A stretch of DNA of 51,030 bases, from the NCBI GenBank assembly GCA_031835245.1, contig JAVKOQ010000362.1, positions 1-51,030 of the forward strand, read 5' to 3'. Origin of the DNA: Balamuthia mandrillaris. Its lineage: Eukaryota > Discosea > Longamoebia > Balamuthiidae. Positions within the stretch are counted from its first letter, which is position 1, and each line of letters begins with the position of its first letter. Below the pieces are notes generated by a model that saw only the letters and a list, made by a program, of their open reading frames with translations, was not told the DNA's origin and did not search any database. Of the stretch, positions 19,990-30,321 are shown piece by piece. Position numbers and translations under genes: made by a program.

Positions 19990-20620
19990 CTCTAATCTTT
20001 TGTAATGCTCTTTGTTGTTCGGTTTCAAAATATTAGCTATACAAAGAAGTGCAAGAGGTGGTTCATGGAGATGTTCCAACCATGGACGAGATACAGCTGC
20101 TCACCTACGCCAAGAACGTCTTCACAGAGACTCTCCGCCTCTACCCATCCGTGCCTTTCGACGGCCGAACAGCTGTGGAGGATGACGTTCTCCCCAATGG
20201 CGTGAAGATATTTGCTGGCGATGAGGTCGTCTATGGACCGTTTAGCACTGGAAGATTGGCGTACGAGGATGAGGCCAAGTTCGATCCGGATCGTTGGTCG
20301 GAGGAGAGAGCACAGGATTATCACAAGGCACTGTTCTCGGCCTTCCATCTTGGTCCTCAGGTATGTTTTTTTTTTTTTGTTTTTGCATTCTCCCTTGTTC
20401 TTGCAGCAGCTGAGGTGAGCAAAACACGAAACAACAGACCTGTCTGGGCAAGGAAATGGCTTACACGGAGGCGGTACAAACATTGAGCGCCATCGTCAAA
20501 CAGTATCAGCTGCGATTGGTTCCTGGAGAGGAGACCAAGACCTTCACCTCCTCCATCATCCTCACCCCAGCCAACGGCATGCTGATGACCGTCCAGCAAC
20601 GTTGTTGCTCACAAAAATAG
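17795..20620 (+). CDS. Cytochrome P450, CYP86/CYP704-like
   Basis: Ten exons: 17795-18001, 18060-18164, 18583-18632, 18792-18966, 19050-19163, 19284-19488, 19707-19768, 19844-19897, 20037-20360 and 20438-20620, giving 492 residues. An N-terminal membrane anchor (about 8-27) precedes the proline hinge LPGPAPLPLFGN. The I-helix oxygen-activation motif is AGRDTT (299-304), ExxR is E355-T-L-R358, the PERF-like element is FDPDRW, and the heme loop is F427-H-L-G-P-Q-T-C434-L-G. The usual heme-loop Arg is Gln432. The arrangement resembles plant CYP86/CYP704 fatty-acid omega-hydroxylases; substrate is not provable. The second intron is a 418-nt TTC/TTG repeat; the third carries (GA)n on the sense strand. 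AATAAA lies about 80 bp past the stop. Confidence 0.93.
18195..18510 (+). repeat. TTC/TTCTTG microsatellite in P450 intron 2
   Basis: A run of TTC and TTG triplets, with a near-perfect (TTCTTG)n core at about 18310-18405. Reading frames through it give long poly-Leu, poly-Phe/Leu or poly-Ser/Cys peptides that are artefacts. Confidence 0.9.
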
Positions 20621-21002
20621 GTCGGCGCTCACTGGCATCGCTGTCCTTTCTTTCCGCTTGCCTCAGTTCTTTGAAACACACACACAAAAAACGCAGTTCA
20701 ATAAATCTAGTTTATTTTTTATTTTAAAAAAAATGAAACAAAATAAAGCCAACAAGGAGGAGAATAAAACAGTAACAGTAACAGCACGTTCAAAAACAAA
20801 GTGGAAGGCACAGCGAAGAGCCACAACATCTCCCAAAGGAGGAGCGTTACTCCCTATAGCATACAAAATTATTGCAGATAAATTTAAAAGAATGTTCAAT
20901 TGATCGAAAAAATTGCGTATTTATCGATACATTTTCTCACGACGACACGGAAATTTATCATGACGTCATGAAAGCCTCCGCAGAGAGGAGCCAACAAGCA
21001 AA
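20621..21002. promoter_or_regulatory. Spacer with a consensus CRE before the m5U methyltransferase
   Basis: Holds the P450 3' end and the promoter of the next gene. TGACGTCA, the palindromic CRE/bZIP site, lies at 20961-20968, 35 bp before ATG 21003, within TCATGACGTCATGA. An AT-rich block precedes it. A short open frame at 20658-20903 lacks any domain and is not called. Confidence 0.5.
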
Positions 21003-21721
21003 ATGAACAGCAGCAGCTCCACAAGCGCAGGGAGAAGGCTGCTCTGCACCCAATGCCCGCGGCCACGTCCCCTTCCTCCTCCCCTTCTTCCTTCCTCACT
21101 CTCACCAAACGGGCGAACAACCGCGCCCGCCTCATCCTGCTTATTTTTCCCTTCCACCTTTCTCCGCCGCCGGATGAAAGCCTTCCACTCTTCATCTTTG
21201 TCCGCTCTTCTTTCACCCTCCGCGCCAGCAACACGAGAAGGAGCAGAAGCGGGGACGGAGACAAGAGCCCCGGAGGAGCTCCTCCCTCCGACGAGGCCGA
21301 CCGAGCTGAAGCGAGGCAGAGCGTTCGCGTTTTGTCGGGACGACCTCTCGACCGCCCTCTGCCATCCCATCACGACGGAGGAGGAGGAAGCGACGGAGAA
21401 CGGGGAAGGGCCACCAAGGCCAAAGGAGAGGCCGACCTATCGCATCTTTGGGGCGTTGGAGGGGGAGGAGATCACGTTCCAGCCGTTTCGAAGGAAGGAC
21501 GGTCGATTGCATGAGGTGAGGTGGCCATTCTTTCTCTCTCTTGTCGTGGCTCTCTTCCCGCTGTGGTTCTTTTGTTTTTGTTTGCGTCTCTGCTGCTCCA
21601 CTTCTATGCTTCTGCTTCCTTCCACTGTTGTATCAGGCTCTTTCTCGCTTCTCTGATTCTCTTTCTTGTCGTTTCTTTCTTTCTTGTCGTTTCTTTCTTT
21701 CTTTCTTTCTTTCTTGTCGTT

Positions 21722-21771
<50 letters not shown>

Positions 21772-24192
21772 TATCTGTTTGTATACAAACACTTCACTTC
21801 ATTCTGTCATTCTCGCTTCTCTGCTTCGCTCTTCTTTGCGGTCTCTTCTCTGTTCTCCTGTTTTGTCCCTTTATCCTATTCTCTCGTTCTCTCTGAGAGA
21901 GCTAAAGCATCTCGTTTTTTTTGGGGGTGTAGGTGATCAAAGCTTCGCCTCTGCGAGGAACACCTGAATGCCCAGAGTATGGTCGTTGTGGAGGTTGTTC
22001 CCTCATGCACGTGGACTATCCTGCTCAAATATCGCTCAAAACTGAAGTACTTTCTCCTTCTCAAGATCTTGTTTCCTCCTTCATTCCTCTCTCTTCATCG
22101 TTCTCTTCTCTTCATCGTTCTCTTCTCTCATTCTCTCTTCTCTTCTCTTCATCGTTCTCTTCTCTTCATCGTTCTCTTCTCTTCTCTTCTCTTCATCGTT
22201 CTCTTCTCTTCATCGTTCTCTTCTCTTCATCGTTCTCTTCTCTTCATCGTTCTCTTCTCTTCATCGTTCTCTTCATCGTTCTCTTCTCTTCATCGTTCTC
22301 TTCATTCGTTTCTCTTCATCGTTCTCTTCATCGTTCTCTTCTCTTCATCGTTCTCTTCATCGTTCTCTTCTCTTCTCGTTCTCTTCTTCTCTCTTCCTCT
22401 TCTCTTCTCTTCTCTTCTCTTCTCTTCTCTTCTCTTCTCTTCTCTTCTCTTTCTCTTCTCTTCTCTTCTCTTCTCTTCTCTTCTCTTCTCTTCTCTTCTC
22501 TCTCTCTCTCTCTCCATTCTCTCTCCATTCTCTCTCCATTCTCTCAAGCTTGTTTCTCCTTGACTAACGTCTGTTCGTTCTTATTCGTGCAGAAATTATG
22601 GAACATTTTGATAGAAGGAGGCATCTCCGTGAAAGAAGAGGACAAAGAAAAGATACTCGACCCTCCCATCTTTGACAAGCAATATAACTACCGTCAGAGA
22701 GCGAGACTAAGCGTGCGGTATGACACAAAGAGAGACACGGTCAAAGTTGGCTTTCATCACAAATGGCTTCAAGGCCCTGTGCAAGTTTCTGGGTGTCGCA
22801 TCATGGTTCCTCGTTTGGATGGTATCGCTGATAAGCTCTCTGCTCTGATTCATGGTATGTTTGAGAACAAGAGCGGAGGGAGGACAAAGAAAGACAATGA
22901 GAGAGAAAAAGAGAAAAGAGTGCAACGAAGAAACAGCGAAAAGAGAGAAACAGAGAGAGAGAGAGAGAGAGAGAGGAGAGGAAAGAGAAAGAACATAGAA
23001 TGCAAAAGGTGATAAGAGAAAAGCGGAAAAGAAAACTTACAAGCATGTGCACAAAAAGGAATGGACCAACGCGGAAGTATTCCAACCATCGAACTATCGG
23101 TAGCGGAGGAAGGACCCGCTCTGATCGTTCGGCACATGAATGCTCTGAGCGATGACGACAAACAACGACTGCTTGTCTTTGGAGAACAAAACTCTTTTAT
23201 CATGTACACCCAGTCGAAAGGGCCAGAAACGATTCAACTCCTTTCCGACGAACCAAGCCATACTCAATCGAATCAGCGTTTAACAGAACGTTTTCAAAGA
23301 CTGGACTTAAATATCCGTTTCGAGCCAATTGACTTTCGACAGGTCAATCATGCAGTCAATGAACGTATGCTCGAAAGAGCCATCCACTATCTTGAGCTAG
23401 GACCGGATGATCATGTTCTGGATCTCTTTTGTGGTTTAGGTTAGCTTTGATTCCTTTCTCTCGCTGCGTCTCTCTTCTCTGCTTCTGTGCTCTTAATTCT
23501 CTCTCTCTCTCTCTCCCTCTCTCTCTCTCTCTATCTCTCTCTCTGTTGCTCTTCTATATCTCTCTTTTCTCCTGATCTATCTCTCGTTCCCTCTCTGATC
23601 CGCATCACTTTGATGTAGGTAATTTCAGTTTGCCAGTAGCGCGACGATGTGCTTCTGTAGTTGGCGTTGAGGTTATCTATCTTCCTTTTCGTACATGAAT
23701 CCGTTTTTAATGTTGACCCTTTGGTGTTTATATTTTTTATAAATAGGGTGAGGCTAACATGGTGAAACGAGCTAAAGACAACGCTATCCACAACAACATC
23801 TCCAACACTTCCTTCTTTGCTTCGGATTTGTACAAGCCAAGCCTTGTTGGCTTTTCTCCCTGGTGGCCTTCTGACAAGGTTCGCTCTCTTATTCCTTCTT
23901 GTCGTTTCGCCCAAACAACAAAAACGTTACAACCACCAAAAAATAGATCAACAAAGTCATCGTGGACCCACCCCGCTCAGGCGCCTCCGAAACGCTCAAG
24001 CTCCTCTTTCTGAAGCTCGGCGAGCCACCGAAGCTGCCCGAGAGATTCGTTTACGTGTCGTGCAATCCTTCGACGATGGTGGTAGGCGGCCGCTTCCTGC
24101 AGGAGTATGGCTACACGCTGCGCAAGACGTGCCTGGTGGACATGTTTCCGAACACGGCCCATATGGAAAGCATCTCTCTGTATCAACGTTGA
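21003..24192 (+). CDS. RumA/TRMT2-type 5-methyluridine RNA methyltransferase
   Basis: Seven exons: 21003-21515, 21933-22046, 22593-22854, 23059-23439, 23619-23671, 23747-23878 and 23947-24192, giving 566 residues. The first ~75 residues are Ser/Pro/Arg-rich and nearly free of acids, as in an organellar presequence. Exon 2 encodes C-x5-C-x2-C (CPEYGRCGGC), and exon 3 a further Cys in VSGCRIM, matching the [4Fe-4S] ligands of bacterial RumA. The SAM site is DLFCGLGNFSLPVARR; then DPPRSG and the catalytic-cysteine motif YVSCNPSTM follow. The enzyme should methylate C5 of a uridine in rRNA or tRNA with SAM. Which RNA is not decidable. Introns 1-2 are pyrimidine repeats; intron 3 (22855-23058) is purine-rich on the sense strand. 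Confidence 0.93.
22080..22500 (+). repeat. TCTTCATCGT minisatellite and (TCTTC)n in the methyltransferase gene intron
   Basis: In intron 2, units of the form CTTCATCGTTCTCTT repeat with spacings of 10-17 nt from about 22095 to 22365, then give way to (TCTTC)n until 22500 and (CT)n. Unit length varies by whole TCTTC steps, pointing to replication slippage. Confidence 0.8.
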
Positions 24193-24410
24193 ATGAAGAG
24201 AGAGAGAAAAGCAAGTAAAGTTTCTTTTTTCTTTTTATTATTTTTTATTATTTTTTATTATTTTAATTTTTATTATTTGTTTTTTCGTGCACAAAAGGAA
24301 CAGGAATGGATGTCATTTTGTGCTGCATATTATCCTTCTATGGTAAGCGTGTGTGTCCCTTCGGTAAAGAAACTTTTAACAAACGTTGTGATAACACCGT
24401 TTTCTGTAAG

Positions 24411-26177
24411 ATGAAGGAACGGCGAGAAACATGGACGCTCACAAAAGCGATCGTGGTGCAATGGCTTGTTTTGGTTCTGGTTTTCCTGGCAAGGGTTCAT
24501 GCAAGTACTGTCCCACGAGCAACTTGGCTTCTGACCAGGACTAAACTTCTTATCAGGGAATAGGCTTGGCCCATGGTTCCCACGAGAACCTTCTCCAACT
24601 GCTCACATTGAGGGTGATTAATTCAGTTCTACTCTATCTTATATATATCTCTTTCTCGCTCTTTCTCTCGTTCTCTCTTTCTCTCCTTCTATCCCAGGCT
24701 CTCTTAGGCAGCTTATTCCTTTGTGATTATCAGGTCCAGTTGCCATTATAAACGGGGAGTACTACACGTTCGGTGGGTTTTACGACAAAGGCGTGGGAGG
24801 CAACTACTGGGCCACAAACGAGCTTCACATCTACAGTATACAGAGAGATGAATGGCGGTATGGGGCAAATGGGCCTTTGAACATCACCCACACGCAGGGA
24901 GCGACAGATGGTGTGCGTTTCTTGTGGTTTGCTGGTGGGTTCATTGGAGACCATCCTGGAGTGGCCACAGTTGAGGTTAAGTCATCTGAACATTTCTTTG
25001 TTTTGTTTTGCTTCACGTTTCGTACTGGTTGCTGAGTGTTCCTGTATTTTCTCATTAGACTTGGCGATACGATGCATACTTTGATGAGTGGGTCCGAGGA
25101 CCAGATTTGCCTCAAGTAATGGCGTGCTATCATTATTACTCTCGCTCTTTTCAGTCTTTAATCATTTGCTTTTAGCCAAGGGCCTCCAGTGCGTTGGTTT
25201 ACGATCCAATAGCACAGGAACTGCATCTCATAGGGGGACTACACATCGACAGGCAGACCAACGTTCAGAATCATCTGGTACTAAGCGTATCCGATGCCCT
25301 ATCATGGAGTGATGCCAGCAAGTATGTACATTCTCCTTCTTGTTCTTCTGCATCGTCTGCTGGTGCTTGTGCTTGTTCTTGGGCTTCTTGGTCTTCTTGC
25401 TGCTTTTTCTTCTTTTACTCCTCCCCCCTCTTGTTTTCTTAGAAAAAAGCTTTTATTATTTCCCATAGGCAGTGGCGTATGCTCCCCAAAGGAGGTCTTC
25501 ACTCCCGCAACCACTATCAGGTTTGTTCGTCATAATCAAGACTTGCGTTTCAATTAACAAAACAAAAGGGTGTATATCTGGAGGACAGCATCTACACTGT
25601 GGGAGGACAGTACGGACATGACATAACAATAGAGGACGTGGATGCTTTGGACCGGTTTGATCTCGAACGGAAGGTGTGGGTGCCTTTGGAGAACATGCCG
25701 GAACCTCGTTCCCACATGGAGGCCTCCATCACGTTGGTAAACGGTCACCTAATCTTTGCTGGTGGCAGAAACAACATTGCCGGAAAGGTTCCCGTTCTCT
25801 CTCTCGCTCTCTCTTCGCTTTTCTCACTTGCTAAACCAATGCTAACAACAGGATCAAACGAACACTGTATATGAATACGAACCACATTGTGGCAAGAGTT
25901 CCTGTTGGAGCTCATTACCCGACCTTCCGTTCTATGGCGACAGTTAGTAGTCACCTCCTTCATCAGTTCGCGAGATGGTTGTTTTAACAATCAACAACAA
26001 ACTATAACACAAACAGCCATTGGGGTGGCATTCTTTCGGAACGTGACGATTCCCAGAGGAAAAGGTGTGCAAACAGGAGACTATCTCTTCGTGAACAGCG
26101 CAAGGGTGCCTCGACCAAAGAGAGGCGTTAAGCTGATAGCAGACTCATGGATGGCTCGCGTTCGTTTGCCGCCCTAG
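24411..26177 (+). CDS. Secreted Kelch-repeat protein, copy 1 of an inverted pair
   Basis: Nine exons: 24411-24504, 24557-24613, 24734-24975, 25059-25115, 25176-25321, 25469-25520, 25569-25787, 25852-25942 and 26017-26177, giving 372 residues. A basic N-terminus and a hydrophobic core (about 16-27) form a signal peptide or anchor. Kelch-type blades follow, recognisable as NGEYYTFGGF, DEWVRGPDLP, LHLIGGL, YTVGGQYGHD, and LIFAGGRN. A Cys pair in EPHCGKSSCW near the C-terminus may form a disulphide. The order of blades (WRYDxxxxxWxRGPDLP, PRASSAxVxDP, NHxQ, GGQxGHD, RSHMEA) resembles plant Kelch proteins of the At3g27220 kind. Function unknown; probably carbohydrate or protein binding in the secretory system. 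An upstream in-frame ATG at 24306 is possible but would bury the signal sequence. Confidence 0.82.
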
Positions 26178-26245
26178 TATAGGGAGCTTCTTTCTTAATG
26201 CTAAACTAACAGTGAACTAATGTATTTACAAAAGACAATTGTTGT

Positions 26246-26475
26246 TCAGGGCCGAAGTTTGGTTGGAACGGCCGCGTCTTCTCTGAACTTAACTCTAGTC
26301 ATCCATGAGTCAGGCACCACCGACTCTGGTCGTATCTTTCGTCTAGTTCTGCCGCTGCTTAAAAAGATAAAGTCTCCGGTCAATGTCTTGCCATCCCTTG
26401 TAACGGATATGTTTGGGAAGAAGACTCCAGTGGCAGCTTTAACAGTTTCACTCAGCAATGTGTGTGAGAGAGATA

Positions 26476-26511
<36 letters not shown>

Positions 26512-27426
26512 CGTGAAGAGAGAGAAAGAGAGAGAAGCAGCCAATGATACTTACAATCCATGACATAAGGAAGAGGTCGTAAGGAGCTCCAGCAAGTTGA
26601 ACGGCCACAATAAGGTTCATACTCAAACACAGTGTCGGTATGTTTTTGCTTCTGTTGGTATGTGTTATTCTCAGCATTAAAAAGAAAGACAAAGAATAAA
26701 CGAGAGCACTACCTGGCTGTTTTGCCTGCCACCAGGCACAACTATCCTATCGTTAACGACCAAAAGTGTGGCCTCCATATGGGAACGTGCAGCTGGCATG
26801 CTTTCCACCTCATGCCAGCTCTCAGACTCGAGGTCATAGCGTTCCAGCACCGCCAAGTCTTTCAGCTCCTCGTCGTGACCTTGCTGACCTCCTATCAGGT
26901 ATAAGCTGTCTCGCAGGTACACTGCCTGTGTTCTCTTGTTAGAAAACTTATTCATGATATAATGGTTAGCCAGGTACCTGAAAGTGGTTTCTTTTCGTTG
27001 GAATGGGTTGAGAAAGTATTGTCCATTCTCTTCGTATTGCGATACTCAACGTGAGAACGGAAAGTGCAAGAAAGGTGAGAAGAGAGAGAGAAGCAAACAA
27101 TGTGCCCCAAGAAGACGGTTCGGAGGCGTCAAGAACCAAATGTTCATCGAGATCGGTGAGACGGTCCACCAGAAGGCCGCCCATAAGATGAAGCCGCCTG
27201 CCCACAGGATCGAAGACCGTCGCGCTCGATGCTCTTGCCTTTGGTCGTTCAAATGTTGGGTTAGAACAGCCAAAGGCAATTAACGGGCTTTAAGAGAAAC
27301 ACAACCCGAGGAAGGTCTGGTCCCCTATGCCATTGATTGTGCAGAGCATCGTACCGCCATGACTGGGGCAAGAGCGAACGACAGAACAACGGCAAGAAGA
27401 AAGGTAGACGAGTAACAGATTTATAC

Positions 27427-27461
<35 letters not shown>

Positions 27462-28137
27462 CGTGTGTGCGAGAACGAGAAGGTGTACCACGAAAAAAGA
27501 GCAACGATGAGGAAAAAGAGAAATGAATGAAACAAATGAGAAACAGCCAAGAGCTACGAGGAACGAGAAAAGGGACGAAGAACTGTCGAGCACTACCGTG
27601 GAGGAGCGCTATAAACACAGAAAAAAAACCTCTCACGAACCTGGTTTGTGGCAACACCAGGAGAGTTCCCAACAAAACCGCCAGCTATCCACAGATACCT
27701 CTCTCCATCAGTGGCTCCTTGGCAATGGCTCACCGCCAAAGGGCCTTCCTTTCCGTCGCTCCATGTATCACTGCTAGGATCATATATGTACAAGCTGCTG
27801 GTGGCCTGAAAGGAGCTAAAGTTGAAACCTCCGAAAGAGTACATCCTGTTGTTTATATTAACAATCGCTCCTGAGCGTTTTAAGTATCGTTTGAGAAGCG
27901 AACAACAAAGCAAAAGAGAGGGCTTGGGGTCTATGGCACCTTCAATGTGTGAAGTACGAGGAGCTGTCCGAGACCACCATGGACCCAGGACGTTTCCTGT
28001 GAAAGAGGGAAGGAAGAATTGGATGAGAAGAACAGAGAGTAAGTAACGCCTTGAGAAAAGAATCCCGTACCTGCATCTCCCGAAGGTAGCCCGCAACAGA
28101 ACAGCAGAGTAACCAACGACCAACTTATCCCTCCCAT
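26246..28137 (-). CDS. Secreted Kelch-repeat protein, copy 2 of an inverted pair
   Basis: Nine exons: 28137-28071, 27996-27940, 27870-27641, 27363-27307, 27238-27099, 27029-26978, 26925-26713, 26651-26555 and 26436-26246, giving 367 residues. It is a paralog of the facing plus-strand gene: intron phases are the same at every junction and exons 2, 4 and 6 have equal lengths (57, 57 and 52 nt). The signal peptide is MGGISWSLVTLLFCCGLPSG-like. Shared blocks: LGPWWSRTAPRTSHIEG, GATDGERYLW, WHRGPDLPR, GGQQGHD, RSHMEA, EYEPYCGRSTCW and PDSWMTRV. Stops of the pair are 68 bp apart. The exon 5 acceptor could lie a few bases away. Role unknown, as for its twin. Confidence 0.82.
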
Positions 28138-28354
28138 CTTTTGCACTCTTTCGCGAACCGTCGCAGTTGTTTAAAAAAATCAACAATTGTCGAACGATCC
28201 TTAACTCATCGATAATTATTATTTCAATCTACATTCAGTTTGTTGAGAGAGAAGAGAGAGAAGAGAGAAGAGAAAAAAGAGAAGAGAACGAGAAGAGAAC
28301 GAGAAGAGAGAGAACTGCAAGCAGCGCTTGCCAACAACACAAATAACAAGCCCC

Positions 28355-29851
28355 TCAGGCCACAGCATTGTTGTTGTACAGAGAAGCTACTTCACGCGCG
28401 TTGTTATGGTCCTCGGCTTGCGACAGCATCAACCTCTTCTTTCTGCTCTGCTGTTTGCTCTTGTGTTTCTCTTTCTCCTCCTCGTTCTCTATCTTCTTTC
28501 TCATAATGTGTCTCCGAAAGATTTGAGAGCCCCTTCTCCTCCGACGAGCCGAAGTGAGGATCTCCTTGTTCAACCTCTTCTGCTTGTTCCACTGCTTCAA
28601 ACTCTTTTCTCTTCCGTTCTCATCCAACGATTGAATGGCCTCCTTTTGGACAGGGTTCTTGTCCATCTCACTCATCATAGCTTCCCAACTTGGCGGCTTC
28701 TTTGCTTCTTCATCGTCATCATCAACATTCTCTTCCTCTTCCTCCTCGTCCTCTTCGATGGAAGTTGTCGTTCTGCTGGACAGCGCCAACGGAGAGGACA
28801 ATGTAGAGGTGGAGGTCGTGCAAGAAGGCAGCGAAGACAAGGACAACGGAGAAAGAACCGCAGAGGCTGCCTCTTGTTCTTTGCCCGATTCGTCTGACTC
28901 GTCCCCGAAGATGGAGTCCAGTATCTTGTTGACCGCCTCCTCTCCGCCGCCGAGCTTGTGGGGGTCCAACGAGCCGATCACCGAGTATCGACGAGAGGCG
29001 GCCAGGCCTTTGGTGGAGTTGAAGGGAGAGCTGGGGTTGGACTTGGAGGAGAGGTGAGGAGCGTCCGAGTTGCTGCGGCCTCGTAAGAGGTGAGCCGCTG
29101 CCGTTTTGCCCAGAGAACGACTTCCCGGTCGTGTCTTTGGTTTTTGTGGCAGTCGTTGTTCCAACGTCGTTGTTAGTTCTCCTTCTCCTTCTTCTGTCTT
29201 TACTCCGTTTTGTCTGCTCTGCTCTTCTTCCTCTTGGCTGTTGTGTTCATTTTCGTTCTCGTGTTCGTCTTGCTGCGAAGTTGGGATGCCGAGCTTGGAG
29301 AGAAGTTTTGTGCGTGGTCCCAAGGGAATGCCCAACTCTTTGAGTTCAGCCTGGCCCATCATGCGCAGCGCCGCCCAATCGATCTCCTCCCGCAGGAACA
29401 GCTCAGCGTAACGCTCCAGCTCCAGCTCGAGGAGCAACTTTTCGACCAGCGGGTCCAACCGCCGAGAGGTCTCCTCCTGCTCGCCTCTCTCCTCTGAGTT
29501 GAGAGAGGGAAAGGAGCGAGAGGAGCCGAACGGAGGGGAAGAAGGGGGAGCGAGAGAGGACTCCTTGCTGGCGCGAGGCACGATGACGGAGCCCGAGCCT
29601 TTGAGGTTGCGCATGGAGAGGCTGCGTGGCTTGCCCTCCCGCTGCTGCTTCTTCTCCAGCTTCTTCTTCTTTTTCAGCTCCTTCTTCTCTTTCTTCTCCC
29701 GCTCTTTCTTCTCCTTTTTCTCCTGTTTTGTCCCTTTGCTGCTGGTGCTGGTCTTCATCTTTGTTGCTTCTTCCCTCTGTTCTTTCTTTTTTTTTTCTTT
29801 TTCTTTTTTTTTTTGAAAGACCAGGGTCCTCTCTCGTTCTTTACATTTCAT
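28355..29851 (-). CDS. SAM-domain protein with charged low-complexity flanks
   Basis: A single-exon gene of 498 residues from ATG 29851; a second Met at 29758 (residue 32) is an alternative start, since the first 30 codons are mostly an A-rich run. Residues ~12-75 are a Lys/Glu coiled-coil-like segment. A sterile alpha motif spans ~133-188 (LVEKLLLELELERYAELFLREEIDWAALRMMGQAELKELGIPLG... in two helices plus the LGPRTKLLSKL end helix; quoted here in part). The middle is Ser-rich and the region near residue 370 is strongly acidic; a basic cluster SARRRRRGSQ follows. SAM domains mediate protein or RNA contacts, often in polymers. No catalytic domain is seen. It shares a divergent promoter region with the NuSAP-like gene. 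Confidence 0.78.
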   Translation of the reverse strand: MKCKERERTLVFQKKKEKEKKKKEQREEATKMKTSTSSKGTKQEKKEKKEREKKEKKELKKKKKLEKKQQREGKPRSLSMRNLKGSGSVIVPRASKESSLAPPSSPPFGSSRSFPSLNSEERGEQEETSRRLDPLVEKLLLELELERYAELFLREEIDWAALRMMGQAELKELGIPLGPRTKLLSKLGIPTSQQDEHENENEHNSQEEEEQSRQNGVKTEEGEGELTTTLEQRLPQKPKTRPGSRSLGKTAAAHLLRGRSNSDAPHLSSKSNPSSPFNSTKGLAASRRYSVIGSLDPHKLGGGEEAVNKILDSIFGDESDESGKEQEAASAVLSPLSLSSLPSCTTSTSTLSSPLALSSRTTTSIEEDEEEEEENVDDDDEEAKKPPSWEAMMSEMDKNPVQKEAIQSLDENGREKSLKQWNKQKRLNKEILTSARRRRRGSQIFRRHIMRKKIENEEEKEKHKSKQQSRKKRLMLSQAEDHNNAREVASLYNNNAVA

Positions 29852-30217
29852 TCATTCATTTCCTATAGTGCAACCATTTTACCACCTCGGGGAGTTGAGA
29901 CAAGACAGGATGCACTGCGTCACCGAGAAAAAAAGCTCCCATAGGAGAGAGGTGTAACGCACCCTCAAATAAGGGAACAGCACACGTCAGTTCTGTTTCT
30001 TCGTCTTGAAAAAGCGCTCAACCTAACTGACTTTGTTATCATGCCTATTAGCTGTAACGTTGCTGACATCAGCGGAGCAGATCAGATCTACGTGTTTCCT
30101 AATTCCGACGTTTGCTGATGTCACCCCCTTTTTTCCCGCCAAAATCGCCTCAACCGTTTCACTGGAATTTTTTTTCTTTCTTTTGGAGGAAAACTAAAAA
30201 AATCGAAAAAAAAAAAC

Positions 30218-30254
<37 letters not shown>

Positions 30255-30321
30255 AGTTGGGAAAGAGGTGAATATATATTTTCAACTGTTTGCCACAACG
30301 AAAAAAAACAACGAAAAAAAA
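29852..30321. promoter_or_regulatory. Divergent promoter with a 10-bp inverted repeat
   Basis: TGACATCAGC at 30064-30073 and its exact reverse complement GCTGATGTCA at 30114-30123 lie 40 bp apart between the SAM-domain and NuSAP-like genes. Each includes a CRE-like TGACATCA/TGATGTCA core. A (GA)n tract at 30219-30250 lies in the probable NuSAP leader. No gene is seen. Confidence 0.5.

Noticed and set aside
20658-20903. Small plus-strand open frame after the P450
   Set aside because: Lys/Thr-rich AT-derived sequence with no domain; more likely the P450 3' UTR.
22080-22380. Regularly spaced short repeats that look at first like a CRISPR array
   Set aside because: Spacers are only TCTTC steps of the same repeat, the locus is within an intron, and the organism is a eukaryote.
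24306-24410. Upstream in-frame ATG giving a longer Kelch protein
   Set aside because: It would place the signal sequence about 50 residues inside; the facing paralog begins directly with its signal peptide.
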